Of a stretch of DNA of 64,000 nucleotides, positions 16,805 through 26,809 are shown in pieces. Position numbers and translations under genes: made by a program. Each line of letters begins with the position of its first letter. Position 1 is the first letter of the stretch. Origin of the DNA: Streptomyces sp. NBC_01454 (GTDB lineage Bacteria > Actinomycetota > Actinomycetes > Streptomycetales > Streptomycetaceae); the NCBI RefSeq assembly GCF_036227565.1, contig NZ_CP109460.1, positions 5,518,001 to 5,582,000 on the forward strand, read 5' to 3'. Under the pieces are notes generated by a model that saw nothing but the letters and a program-made list of their open reading frames with translations, ran no database searches and was not told the DNA's origin.

Positions 16805-17782
16805 GTGACCATCGCCCCCGCCCGCCATAACGGAGAGCGCGGCCAGGCCGCCTGGAGCGACGCCCAGCTGCTCTACGCACTCGAAGAGGTCGTCGAAAAG
16901 GAACTCAACCGGCATCTGAAGGTCGCCAAGGAGTGGATGCCGCACGAGTACGTCCCGTGGAGCGACGGGCGGAACTTCCCCGGTGTCATGGAGGGCGAGG
17001 CCTGGTCCGTCGACCAGTCCAAGGTCAGTGACATCGGCCGGATCGCGCTCGTGGTCAACCTCCTCACCGAGGACAATCTCCCCAGCTACCACCACGAGAT
17101 CGCCAGCCTCTTCGGCCGGGACGGCGCCTGGGGCACCTGGGTGCACCGCTGGACCGCGGAGGAGGGCCGGCACGGCATCGTAATGCGCGACTACCTGCTC
17201 ACCAGCCGGGCCGTCGACCCGGACGAGCTGGAGCGGTTCCGCATGGCCCACATGTCGGAGGGCTTCGAGTCCGACAACTCGCACAGCATGCTGCACTCGG
17301 TGGCGTACGTCGCCTTCCAGGAGCTGGCCACCCGGATCTCGCACCGCAACACCGGGCACCACTCCGGTGACCCGGTCTGCGACCGGATGCTCGCCCGGAT
17401 CGCCACCGACGAGAACCTCCACATGATCTTCTACCGCAACCTCCTCGGTGCGGCCTTCGAGTTGGCGCCCGACCAGACCATGTGCGCGGTGCGCGACGTC
17501 GTCACCGGCTTCCGGATGCCCGGCCACGGCATGCCCGGCTTCGAGCGCTCGGCGGCCCGGATGGCCATCGGCGGCATCTACAACATGCGCATCCACCACG
17601 ACGATGTGCTCCAGCCGGTGCTGCGCTACCTGAAGGTGCTGGAGATCGGCGGCCTGGGCCCGGCGGGACTGGCGGCGCAGGAGGAGCTGGGGCTGTACAT
17701 GGACGGCCTGGACGGCCAGGCGCGGAAGTTCGACGAGCGACAGGCGGCCATCCTCGCCCGCCGCCAGGCCAAGCGCGGCTGA
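16805..17782 (+). CDS. Acyl-ACP desaturase (soluble di-iron, DesA type)
   Basis: The protein has 325 residues. Di-iron ligands are visible as ExxH pairs in the helical bundle: TAEEGRH (E120, H123) and TDENLH (E203, H206), with further Glu residues at E28 and E98. It would insert a cis double bond into acyl-ACP in the cytoplasm, adjusting membrane fluidity. The GTG at 16805 has AGGAG seven bases upstream. The gene is monocistronic, and its 5' region carries the twin palindromes, so it is probably tightly repressed by a fatty-acid-sensing regulator encoded elsewhere. The LysR gene that follows is a less likely candidate, since LysR sites usually look different. Confidence 0.93.
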   Translation: MTIAPARHNGERGQAAWSDAQLLYALEEVVEKELNRHLKVAKEWMPHEYVPWSDGRNFPGVMEGEAWSVDQSKVSDIGRIALVVNLLTEDNLPSYHHEIASLFGRDGAWGTWVHRWTAEEGRHGIVMRDYLLTSRAVDPDELERFRMAHMSEGFESDNSHSMLHSVAYVAFQELATRISHRNTGHHSGDPVCDRMLARIATDENLHMIFYRNLLGAAFELAPDQTMCAVRDVVTGFRMPGHGMPGFERSAARMAIGGIYNMRIHHDDVLQPVLRYLKVLEIGGLGPAGLAAQEELGLYMDGLDGQARKFDERQAAILARRQAKRG

Positions 17783-17865
17783 ACCGGCCGGCCGCGGGCG
17801 GGGTCCGTCCCCGCCGCGGTCCGTGGCACCCGCTGCCCGTACCGGCGGATGCGTACGCTGCCCGC

Positions 17866-18873
17866 ATGGCCGACTGGGACCTCAAGAAGCTGCACATCCT
17901 GCGCACCCTCCACGAGCGGGGCACGGTCACCGCGACCGCCCAGGCGCTGCACATGACGCCCTCCGCGGTCTCGCAGCAGCTGACCGGGCTGGCCAGGGCG
18001 CTCGGGGTGACGCTGCTGGAGGCCCACGGCCGGCGGGTGCGGCTGACCGACGCCGCGCAGCTGGTGCTGCGGCATGCCGACGCGGTCTTCGCCGAGCTGG
18101 AGCGCGCGGACGCCGATCTGCTCGGCCACCTCCGGGGCGAGACGGGCCAGGTACGGGTCGGCGCGTTCGCCACCGCCCTCCCCGCGCTGGTGGTGCCCGC
18201 CGTCCAGGAGCTGCGCCGCAGTCACCCGGGGCTGTCGGTCGTCGTACGGGAGACGGAGGCGGAGGCCGCGTACGAGCTGCTGGCGCACGGCAGCGTGGAT
18301 CTGGCGCTGTCCCTGGCGGCGCACGCCCCCACCCCGCGCGACCCCAGGTTCAGCCGGGTCTCGCTGCTGGCCGACCCGCTGGACGTGGCGCTGCCGGCCG
18401 GTCACCGGCTGGCGGCCGAGCCGGGGCTGCGGCTGGCCGATCTGGCGGACGAGCCCTGGATCTTCGGCAGCAGCGGCCCCTGGTCGCAGATCACCACCAC
18501 CGTCTGTGAAAGCGCCGGGTTCGTGCCCGAGCAGGCACACGCCGCCGCCGACTGGAGCGCGATCTGGGCGATGGTCGCGGCGGGGATGGGGGTCGCGCTG
18601 GTGCCCCGGATGGCGATGGCGGGCGGCATCGGCGGCCGCGCACGGGAGGGCATCGCAAGCGAGGGCGGCGCAGGGGAGGGCGGCGCACGGGAGGAAGCCG
18701 CCGGCGGGGGAGTGGCGCTGCGGGTCCTGCGCGCCGACCGGCCGCGGCGGCATGTGATCGCCGCCGTCCGGCGCGGTGCGGAAGGGGCGCCGGGGCTCGC
18801 CCGGGTGCTGGCGGCGCTGCGGCGGGCGGCCGCCGCCCAGGCGCCGGAGGAGCCAACCGTTCAGCTGGACTGA
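17866..18873 (+). CDS. LysR-family transcriptional regulator
   Basis: This 335-residue protein has a LysR N-terminal helix-turn-helix (residues 5-62; LHILRTLHERGTVTATAQAL and TPSAVSQQLTGLAR) and an effector-binding domain from about residue 90. Near the C-terminus is a 25-residue Gly/Glu/Arg insert (REGIASEGGAGEGGAREE) from short DNA repeats. There is no ribosome site. TACGCT ends six bases before the ATG, so translation is probably leaderless. It precedes allantoicase on the same strand by 91 bp and could control it. No effector can be inferred. Confidence 0.88.
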   Translation: MADWDLKKLHILRTLHERGTVTATAQALHMTPSAVSQQLTGLARALGVTLLEAHGRRVRLTDAAQLVLRHADAVFAELERADADLLGHLRGETGQVRVGAFATALPALVVPAVQELRRSHPGLSVVVRETEAEAAYELLAHGSVDLALSLAAHAPTPRDPRFSRVSLLADPLDVALPAGHRLAAEPGLRLADLADEPWIFGSSGPWSQITTTVCESAGFVPEQAHAAADWSAIWAMVAAGMGVALVPRMAMAGGIGGRAREGIASEGGAGEGGAREEAAGGGVALRVLRADRPRRHVIAAVRRGAEGAPGLARVLAALRRAAAAQAPEEPTVQLD

Positions 18874-18964
18874 ACGTATTCCTCAAAAACTTTCGATGGA
18901 CCTGAGGGGTGGCCCGCTGCGACCGTGGAGTGGTCCGCTCCTTCGGCCCCGTCGAAAGGCCACG

Positions 18965-20116
18965 ATGACCAGCCTCCCTGCCGGCAGCCACGATCCGCAC
19001 GCGAACGACGCCGCCCCGTACGGCGGCGGAGACCCCTACGCCGACTACCGCGGCGGGGACTTCCCCTTCACCTCGCTCGTCGATCTCGCCGACCGCCGCC
19101 TCGGCGCCGGGGTCATCGCCGCGAACGACGAGTTCTTCGCCGAGCGCGAGAACCTGCTGACGCCCACTCCCGCGGTCTTCGCCCCCGAGCGCTTCGGCCA
19201 CAAGGGCAAGATCATGGACGGCTGGGAGACCCGGCGCCGCCGCGGCGCGGACGGCGAGCATCCCTTCCCGGCCGACCACGAGCACGACTGGGCACTGATC
19301 CGCCTCGCCGCCCCCGGCGTGATCCGCGGCATCGTCGTCGACACCGCCCACTTCCGCGGCAACTACCCGCAGCAGATATCCGTCGAGGCCACCGCGCTGC
19401 CCGGCAGCCCCGGCCCCCGGGAGCTGCTCGCCGACGACGTGACGTGGGAGGAGCTTCTCCCGCGCACGCCGGTCCGCGGCCACGCCGCCAACGGCTTCGC
19501 GGTCGACGCCGAGCGCCGCTTCACCCACCTCCGCCTCAAGCAGCACCCCGACGGCGGCATCGCCCGTCTCCGGGTCCACGGCGAGGTCGTACCCGACCCG
19601 GAGTGGCTCGATGTGCTCGGCACCCTCGACCTGGCCTCCGTGATGCACGGCGGCACCGTCGAGGACGCCTCCGACCGCTTCTACTCCTCGCCCACCCAGC
19701 TCATCCGGCCCGACCTGTCCCGCAAGATGGACGACGGCTGGGAGAACCGCCGCCGCCGGGTCAGGGGCACGAACGACTGGGTGCGCTTCCGCCTCGCCGC
19801 CCGGGGCGAGATCCGCGCCGTGGAGATCGACACCGCGTACCTCAAGGGCAACTCCGCGGGCTGGGCGGCGCTGTACGGCTGCGACGCGGAGTCGGCCGAC
19901 CCGGCGGACGCGTCGGCCTGGTTCGAGATCCTGCCGCGCACCGCCCTGCAGCCCGACACCCCGCACCGCTTCCGGCTGCCGAGGGCCGCCACCGCCACCC
20001 ATGTCCGGCTGGACGTCTTCCCCGACGGCGGCCTGGCGCGGATGCGGGTGCACGGTGAACTGACCGACAGCGGCCGCGCCGCCCTCGTCCGCCGCTTCGA
20101 CGAGCTGAGCGGCTGA
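18965..20116 (+). CDS. alc: Allantoicase
   Basis: The protein has 383 residues and two homologous allantoicase repeats. Each contains a G/D-KxMDxGWExRRRR motif (HKGKIMDGWETRRRR near residue 80 and SRKMDDGWENRRRR near residue 255) and a LKQHPDGGIARLRVHGE-type closing strand (the second is VFPDGGLARMRVHGE). It hydrolyses allantoate to ureidoglycolate and urea in purine breakdown. The start is ATG 18965 with GAAAGG upstream. Usually an allantoinase gene sits beside alc in Streptomyces; none is seen here. A CCTCA-N17-TGAGG inverted repeat lies upstream (about 18890-18916) and could be an operator, but I cannot assign it. Confidence 0.93.
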   Translation: MTSLPAGSHDPHANDAAPYGGGDPYADYRGGDFPFTSLVDLADRRLGAGVIAANDEFFAERENLLTPTPAVFAPERFGHKGKIMDGWETRRRRGADGEHPFPADHEHDWALIRLAAPGVIRGIVVDTAHFRGNYPQQISVEATALPGSPGPRELLADDVTWEELLPRTPVRGHAANGFAVDAERRFTHLRLKQHPDGGIARLRVHGEVVPDPEWLDVLGTLDLASVMHGGTVEDASDRFYSSPTQLIRPDLSRKMDDGWENRRRRVRGTNDWVRFRLAARGEIRAVEIDTAYLKGNSAGWAALYGCDAESADPADASAWFEILPRTALQPDTPHRFRLPRAATATHVRLDVFPDGGLARMRVHGELTDSGRAALVRRFDELSG

Positions 20117-20140
20117 GCCGCCGTCCGGCACCCGGCACAC

Positions 20141-20176
20141 GACGGGCCCCCACCGCCGGTGCGGTGGGGGCCCGTC
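20141..20176. terminator. Bidirectional terminator
   Basis: Perfect 16-bp arms (20141-20156 and 20161-20176) enclose a 4-base loop between the converging alc and pepN genes. Confidence 0.85.
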
Positions 20177-20192
20177 AGGGGGAGGGGGCCGC

Positions 20193-22781
20193 TTACGCCG
20201 CCGCGTCCGCCGCCTGCGCCTTCAGCGCGCGCTCGATCCCGGCCCGCGACTCGGTGATCAGCCGGCGCAGCGCGGCGCTCGGCTCGGCCGAGGCCAGCCA
20301 GGCGTCCGTCGCGTCCAGCGTCTCCTGCGACACCTGCAGCGCCGGGTAGAGACCCACCGCGATCTGCTGCGCCATCTCGTGGCTGCGGGAGTTCCAGATG
20401 TCCTTCACCGCGTCGAAGTACTTCGCGGTGTACGACGCCAGCAGCTCGCGCTGGTCGGTCTGCACGAAGCCGCCGATGACGGCTTCCTGCACGGCGTTGG
20501 GGAGCTTGTCCGACTCCACGACCGAGGCCCAGGCACCTGCCTTCGCCTCCGCGGTCGGCCGCGCCGCGCGCGCGGTCGCGGCGTGCCGCTCGCCGGCCGA
20601 GGTCTTGTCCCGCTCCAGCTCGGCCGCGATGGCCTTCTCGTCCGCCCGGCCGGTGGCGGCCAGCCGCTGCACCAGCGACCAGCGCAGCTCGGTGTCCACG
20701 GCCAGCCCGGAGATCTCCTCGGTGCCGTCCAACAGGCCCTGCAGCAGGTCCAGTTGCTCCTCCGTACGCGCCGAGGCGGCGAACGCGCGGGCCAACGCCA
20801 GCTGGTGGTCGCTGCCCGGCGCGGCCGCCCGCAGCTGCTCCAGGGTCTCCGTCGTCCAGGCCGTCAGCCCCTGCTCGCGCCACTCCGGGGCCGCGTACAG
20901 GTCCAGGGCCAGCTTCACCTGGCGGTGCAGCGACTGGACCACGCCGATGTCCGACTCCTTGCCGATGCCGGACAGCACGAGCGAGAGGTAGTCACGGGCG
21001 GGGAGTTCGGCGTCCCGCGTCATGTCCCAGGCCGAGGCCCACGACAGGGCGCGCGGCAGCGACTCGGTGAAGTCCCCGAGGTGCTCGGTGACGGTCTTCA
21101 GCGACGCCTCGTCCAGCCGGACCTTGGCGTACGACAGGTCGTCGTCGTTGAGGAGGAAGACGTCGGGCCGCCGGGTGCCGGTCAGCTGCGGTACCGGGGT
21201 CAGCGCACCGTCCACGTCCAGTTCGATCCGCCCGGTGCGCACCAGCTTGCCGTCCCGCAGCTCATACGAGCCGATCGCGATGCGGTGCGGGCGCAGCACC
21301 GGCTCGCCCTTGGCGCCCGGCGGCAGCGCCGGAGCCTCCTGCTTCACCGCGAAGGAGGTGATCACGCCCTCGGCGTCCACCTCGATCTCCGGCCGCAGGA
21401 TGTTGATCCCCGCGGTCTCCAGCCACTTCTTCGACCAGGTCTTCAGATCCCGCCCGCTGGTCTTCTCCAGCGCGCCGAGCAGATCCGACAGCCGGGTGTT
21501 CTTGAACGCGTGCGCCTTGAAGTAGGCCTGCACGCCCTGGAAGAACTCGTCCATGCCGACGTAGGCGACCAGCTGCTTGAGGACGCTGGCGCCCTTGGCA
21601 TAGGTGATGCCGTCGAAGTTGACCAGGACGTCGTCGAGGTCGTTGATCTCGGCCATGATCGGGTGGGTCGACGGCAGCTGGTCCTGCCGGTAGGCCCAGG
21701 TCTTCATGGAGTTGGCGAACGTCGTCCACGAGTGCGGCCACTTCGAGCCCGGGGCGTAGGCCTGGCAGGCGATCGAGGTGTAGGTGGCGAACGACTCGTT
21801 CAGCCACAGGTCGTTCCACCACTCCATGGTGACCAGGTCGCCGAACCACATGTGCGCCAGCTCGTGCAGGATCGTCTCCGCGCGCACCTCGTACGCCGCG
21901 TCCGTCACCTTCGACCGGAAGACGTACTGGTCGCGGATGGTCACCGCGCCCGCGTTCTCCATCGCGCCGGCGTTGAACTCCGGCACGAAGAGCTGGTCGT
22001 ACTTCGCGAAGGGGTACGCGTAGTCGAACTTCTCCTGGAACCATGCGAAGCCCTGCCGGGTGACCTCGAAGATCTCCTCCGCGTCCAGGTGCTCGGCCAG
22101 CGACGGCCGGCAGTAGATGCCCAGCGGCACCGACCGCCCGTCCTTCTCGTAGCTGCTGTGCACGCTGTGGTACGGACCGGCGATCAGCGCCGTGATGTAG
22201 GTGGAGATCCGCGGCGTCGGCTCGAAGCGCCAGACGGTGCCGCTCGGCTCCGGCGTCGGCGAATTGGAGATCACCGTCCAGCCCTCCGGAGCCTTCACGG
22301 TGAACTGGAATGTCGCCTTCAGATCCGGCTGCTCGAAGGACGCGTACACCCGCCGCGCATCCGGCACCTCGAACTGTGTGTACAGATAGGCCTGCTGGTC
22401 CACCGGGTCGACAAAACGGTGCAGCCCCTCACCGGTGTTGGTGTAGGCGCAGTCCGCCACGACCCGCAATTCGTTACGGCCGGCCCGCAGCCCCGCCAGC
22501 GCGATCCGCGAGTCCTTGAACACCTCGCCCGCGTCCAGCGCCTCGCCGTTGAGCCGGACCTCGTGCACGGCCGGCGCGACCAGGTCGATGAAGGTGTCCG
22601 CGCCCGCCTCGGCCGAGTCGAACCGCACCGTGGTCACGGAGCGGAACGTGCCGTGGCCGCCGTCGTCCGCGTCTCCCCCCTCCTGCGCGCCGGAGAGGTC
22701 GAGATCGATCTCATACGCGTCCACGGTCAGCAGGCGCGCCCGCTGCTGCGCCTCGTCGCGGGTCAGATTCGTGCCAGGCAC
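20193..22781 (-). CDS. pepN: Aminopeptidase N, M1 family (first of two paralogues)
   Basis: The protein has 862 residues, normal for actinobacterial PepN. The substrate-binding GAMEN motif lies near residue 272 and the zinc site HELAH at about 306-310, with the third ligand in LNESFA about 20 residues later. It removes N-terminal residues from peptides in the cytoplasm. The start is GTG 22781 (AAGGAG eight bases upstream), with N-terminus PGTNLTRDEAQQRARLL. A second gene of the same length, start context and layout lies at 27957-30545. The C-terminal ERAP1-like helical domain is complete. Confidence 0.95.
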   Translation of the reverse strand: MPGTNLTRDEAQQRARLLTVDAYEIDLDLSGAQEGGDADDGGHGTFRSVTTVRFDSAEAGADTFIDLVAPAVHEVRLNGEALDAGEVFKDSRIALAGLRAGRNELRVVADCAYTNTGEGLHRFVDPVDQQAYLYTQFEVPDARRVYASFEQPDLKATFQFTVKAPEGWTVISNSPTPEPSGTVWRFEPTPRISTYITALIAGPYHSVHSSYEKDGRSVPLGIYCRPSLAEHLDAEEIFEVTRQGFAWFQEKFDYAYPFAKYDQLFVPEFNAGAMENAGAVTIRDQYVFRSKVTDAAYEVRAETILHELAHMWFGDLVTMEWWNDLWLNESFATYTSIACQAYAPGSKWPHSWTTFANSMKTWAYRQDQLPSTHPIMAEINDLDDVLVNFDGITYAKGASVLKQLVAYVGMDEFFQGVQAYFKAHAFKNTRLSDLLGALEKTSGRDLKTWSKKWLETAGINILRPEIEVDAEGVITSFAVKQEAPALPPGAKGEPVLRPHRIAIGSYELRDGKLVRTGRIELDVDGALTPVPQLTGTRRPDVFLLNDDDLSYAKVRLDEASLKTVTEHLGDFTESLPRALSWASAWDMTRDAELPARDYLSLVLSGIGKESDIGVVQSLHRQVKLALDLYAAPEWREQGLTAWTTETLEQLRAAAPGSDHQLALARAFAASARTEEQLDLLQGLLDGTEEISGLAVDTELRWSLVQRLAATGRADEKAIAAELERDKTSAGERHAATARAARPTAEAKAGAWASVVESDKLPNAVQEAVIGGFVQTDQRELLASYTAKYFDAVKDIWNSRSHEMAQQIAVGLYPALQVSQETLDATDAWLASAEPSAALRRLITESRAGIERALKAQAADAAA

Positions 22782-22991
22782 CCGTTCGTCTCCTTCGCAT
22801 TGGTCATTGCATCGGAACTTTCGGCCATCCTTCCATGTGGCAGGGGCTCGGGCGGGGGCGTATTTCCGGTGCCGGGCGGGGCCCGGAGGGAGCGCCGCGG
22901 CGCGACGGGCGCCGGCGTGGTCCCCGGGCGGGGGAGCGCGGCGTCCGATTGCCGCCAGCACATGCCCCGGGTGCGGGCCGATGCTGGCCGT

Positions 22992-23513
22992 ATGACGACC
23001 TACACCCCGCTTCCGATCCCTCCCGCCGCCCTTGCGGAACTCCGCGTCACCGACGACGCCGGGCGGCCCGCCGAGCCGTTCACCGCGCGCGTGGACGGGG
23101 TGCCGCTGGACTGTGTCGGCAGTCCGCTGCGCTGCTGTCTGCGGGGCATCCGGGCCGGCGAGCCGGTCGCGCTGGTCTCGTACGCGCCGCTGCGCCGCTG
23201 GGCGGCCGCGACCGGCGCGCGGCCCGGGGCCTACGAAGAGACCGGCCCGGTGTTCATCCACGCCGAGGAGTGCGCCGGGCCGAGCCCCGCCGCGGCGGAC
23301 CATCCGGCCGGCCGGCCCGGCGCGCTGCGCACGGTGCGCCGCTACGACGCCGCCGGGCACATCGCCGGCGGCCGGCTCCTGGAGATCCCCGGGGACGCGG
23401 GCGCCGCCCTGGACGCGGCCCTCGACGAGGCGTTCGCGGACCCGCAGGTGGCGCTGGCGCACGTCCGGGCCGTGGAGTACGGCTGCTTCCTGTTCGAGGT
23501 CCGCCGGGGCTGA
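22992..23513 (+). CDS. DUF1203 family protein
   Basis: The 173-residue protein carries PLRCCLRGIRAGEPVALVSYAPL, here given as two parts around residues 50-72: the paired-Cys RCCLR motif and a hydrophobic strand. HAEEC follows near residue 92. These are the marks of DUF1203, a small family of unknown role. There is no ribosome site. GATGCT ends six bases before the ATG, so it is probably leaderless. It is divergent from pepN. Confidence 0.85.
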   Translation: MTTYTPLPIPPAALAELRVTDDAGRPAEPFTARVDGVPLDCVGSPLRCCLRGIRAGEPVALVSYAPLRRWAAATGARPGAYEETGPVFIHAEECAGPSPAAADHPAGRPGALRTVRRYDAAGHIAGGRLLEIPGDAGAALDAALDEAFADPQVALAHVRAVEYGCFLFEVRRG

Positions 23514-23537
23514 GCCGGCGGCGCCCGGAACGGACGG

Positions 23538-23566
23538 GTGCCCGTACGGAGACTCCGTACGGGCAC
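23538..23566. terminator. Bidirectional terminator
   Basis: Perfect 13-bp arms (23538-23550 and 23554-23566) enclose a 3-base loop between the converging DUF1203 and asd genes. Confidence 0.8.
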
Positions 23567-23587
23567 CTCGTGGCGGGTGTGCGGCGG

Positions 23588-24772
<1,185 letters not shown>

Positions 24773-24818
24773 TCACGGTGTGTGGTGATGGTTCCGCGGT
24801 GTGCGCTGCGGGTACCCC

Positions 24819-24840
24819 GCGGGGTGAACATCCGGTGACC
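24819..24840 (-). promoter_or_regulatory. PHO-box-like direct repeat, minus orientation
   Basis: On the minus strand two 11-bp units, GGTCACCGGAT and GTTCACCCCGC, match the PhoP unit G(G/T)TCAYYYR(G/C)G at 8 and 9 of 11 positions. They point toward asd. Confidence 0.3.
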
Positions 24841-24927
24841 GCCGGCGACACCCCCGGACAGGGCTCCGTGACCGGCCGGTGGCCGGCAGATCCCTGTGCG
24901 GTGATGGGTTCCCCGCGTTGCGGTGGC

Positions 24928-24949
24928 GTTCACGCACAGGTCATTCCCG
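24928..24949 (+). promoter_or_regulatory. PHO-box-like direct repeat before the metallophosphoesterase
   Basis: Two adjacent 11-bp units, GTTCACGCACA and GGTCATTCCCG, match the PhoP direct-repeat unit at 9 and 10 of 11 positions. They end 74 bp before the start of a secreted phosphoesterase gene. Phosphate-starvation control of such a gene is sensible. Confidence 0.45.
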
Positions 24950-25023
24950 ATGCCAACCATCCCAGGTGACAGGGCAGTTGTGCTGCCCGGCCGCCTTCGC
25001 GTTCGCACTCGGGGAGCCCGCGT

Positions 25024-26769
25024 ATGTCCCGTATACGGTCCGCCGCCACCTTCGACCGCCGTTCGTTCCTCACGGCCACCGGGGCCGTCGGCGCCGCGAC
25101 CGGGCTGGGGCTCGCCTTCGGCGTCGGCCCGGACCGGCCGGCCCAGGCCGCCACCGTCACCACCGGTCCGGCCCCGGCCGCGCCGGTCCCGGTCGACGCC
25201 CCCGCCGTCCCCCATGTGCCGTACACCAAGGGCACCACCCTCGGCAGCGTGGCCGCCCCGCGCGGCGGCGCGGGCTACCGCCGGCTCGGCGACGGCCCCG
25301 CCTGGAACCGGGTGGTACGCGCCGACCTGGGCACCGCACACGGCGGGCGCGAGCGCCGGCGGACCGCCCTGGCGTCGTTCGTGCAGTTCACCGACCTGCA
25401 CCTGGTCGATGTGCAGAGCCCGCTGCGCTACGAGTACCTGCGCGCCGAGACCGCCAGCGCCTGGCGGCCGCAGGAGGCGCTGTCGGTGGCCGGGGTCGTG
25501 TCGCTGATCGAGCGGGTCAACGCGCTGCCCGGCGGGCCCGCCACCGGTGCCCCGCTGTCGTTCGTGATGACCACGGGCGACAACACCGACAACAACTCCA
25601 AGCTGGAGCTGGAGTGGTTCCTGACCGCGATGAGCGGCGGCCGGATCACCCCGAACTCCGGCGACCCGCGCCGCTACGAGGGCGTCCAGGACAGCGGGCT
25701 GAAGCTGTACTGGCAGCCGGACAGCGCGCTGCGCGACGCCGACAAGAAGGCGGGCTTCCCGCATCTGCACGGCTTCCTCCAGGCGGCGATCCGCACCGTG
25801 CACAGCCCGGGTCTGCGGCTGCCCTGGTACTCCACGGTCGGTAACCACGACTCGCTGCCCGGCGGCTGCTACGCCCCCGGCGACCCCTTCTGGACCGAGA
25901 TCGCCACCGGGGGCCGCAAACTGGAGACGCTGCCCGCCGCCGAGGCCGCGAAGGTGTGGAAGGCGGTCAAGGACGGTCTCGACCCCCGGGGGGCGGACTT
26001 CAAGCGCCTGCTGACCTCGCACAGCAAGCAGGCCAGGAGGGTCACCCCCGACGAGCGGCGCGCCCCCTTCACCCGGGCGGAATACCTGCGCGCCCACCTC
26101 GACCCCGCGCGCACCGGCCCCGGCCCGCACGGCCACGGCTACACCCAGGCGCATCTGGACGGCAACCGGCTCTACTACACCTTCAAGATCTCCGATGACG
26201 TCCTCGGAATCAGCCTGGACACCACCGACCCCGGCGGCCACTACACCGGCTCGGTCGGGGACGCCCAGCTGCGCTGGCTGGAAGGGGTGCTGAAGAAGAA
26301 CGAGAAGGGGGACAAGCTGCATGTCCTGGTCTTCAGCCACCACACCAGCAAGAGCATGAACAACACCCGGCCCGACCCGGCCCACCCGCACGAGAAGCGG
26401 CACGGCGGTCCGGAGCTGGTCGAGGTGCTGGCCGCGCACCCCCGGGTCGCCGGCTGGATCAACGGCCACAGCCACAAGAACGAGATCCTCGCGCACGGCA
26501 GCTTCTGGGAGATCTCCACCGCCTCGCACATCGACTTCCCGCAACTGGCCCGGGTCATCGAGCTGGTCGACAACCACGACGGCACCGTGTCGCTGTTCGC
26601 CACCCTGGTCGAGTCGGCCGCCCCGCACCGCACGGACTTCACCGACCTCTCGCAGACCGGGCTGGCAGCCCTCTACCGCGAGCTGTCGTTCAACGCGCCC
26701 GAGGCCCGTTCCGACCTCGCCGGCACGTCCCGGGACCGCAACGTCGAGCTGCTGCTCAAGCGGCGCTGA
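25024..26769 (+). CDS. Tat-exported metallophosphoesterase (TIGR03767-type)
   Basis: The protein has 581 residues. A twin-arginine signal (DRRSFLTATGAVGAATGLGL) lies at about residues 11-30, so it is exported folded. Metallophosphoesterase motifs follow in order: FTDLHLVD, MTTGDNTDN, STVGNHDS, FSHHTSK and NGHSHKN. Together they supply the Asp, His and Asn ligands of a two-metal centre. The spacing between GDNTD and GNHDS is long, as in the TIGR03767 actinobacterial group. The substrate is unknown; release of phosphate from organic esters is likely. The start is ATG 25024 with GGGGAG upstream. The PHO-box-like sequence supports induction by phosphate starvation. Confidence 0.88.
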   Translation: MSRIRSAATFDRRSFLTATGAVGAATGLGLAFGVGPDRPAQAATVTTGPAPAAPVPVDAPAVPHVPYTKGTTLGSVAAPRGGAGYRRLGDGPAWNRVVRADLGTAHGGRERRRTALASFVQFTDLHLVDVQSPLRYEYLRAETASAWRPQEALSVAGVVSLIERVNALPGGPATGAPLSFVMTTGDNTDNNSKLELEWFLTAMSGGRITPNSGDPRRYEGVQDSGLKLYWQPDSALRDADKKAGFPHLHGFLQAAIRTVHSPGLRLPWYSTVGNHDSLPGGCYAPGDPFWTEIATGGRKLETLPAAEAAKVWKAVKDGLDPRGADFKRLLTSHSKQARRVTPDERRAPFTRAEYLRAHLDPARTGPGPHGHGYTQAHLDGNRLYYTFKISDDVLGISLDTTDPGGHYTGSVGDAQLRWLEGVLKKNEKGDKLHVLVFSHHTSKSMNNTRPDPAHPHEKRHGGPELVEVLAAHPRVAGWINGHSHKNEILAHGSFWEISTASHIDFPQLARVIELVDNHDGTVSLFATLVESAAPHRTDFTDLSQTGLAALYRELSFNAPEARSDLAGTSRDRNVELLLKRR

Positions 26770-26809
26770 CGGCGCCCGTACGGCACGGGCGGCCCCCGGG
26801 CGCGCCCGG

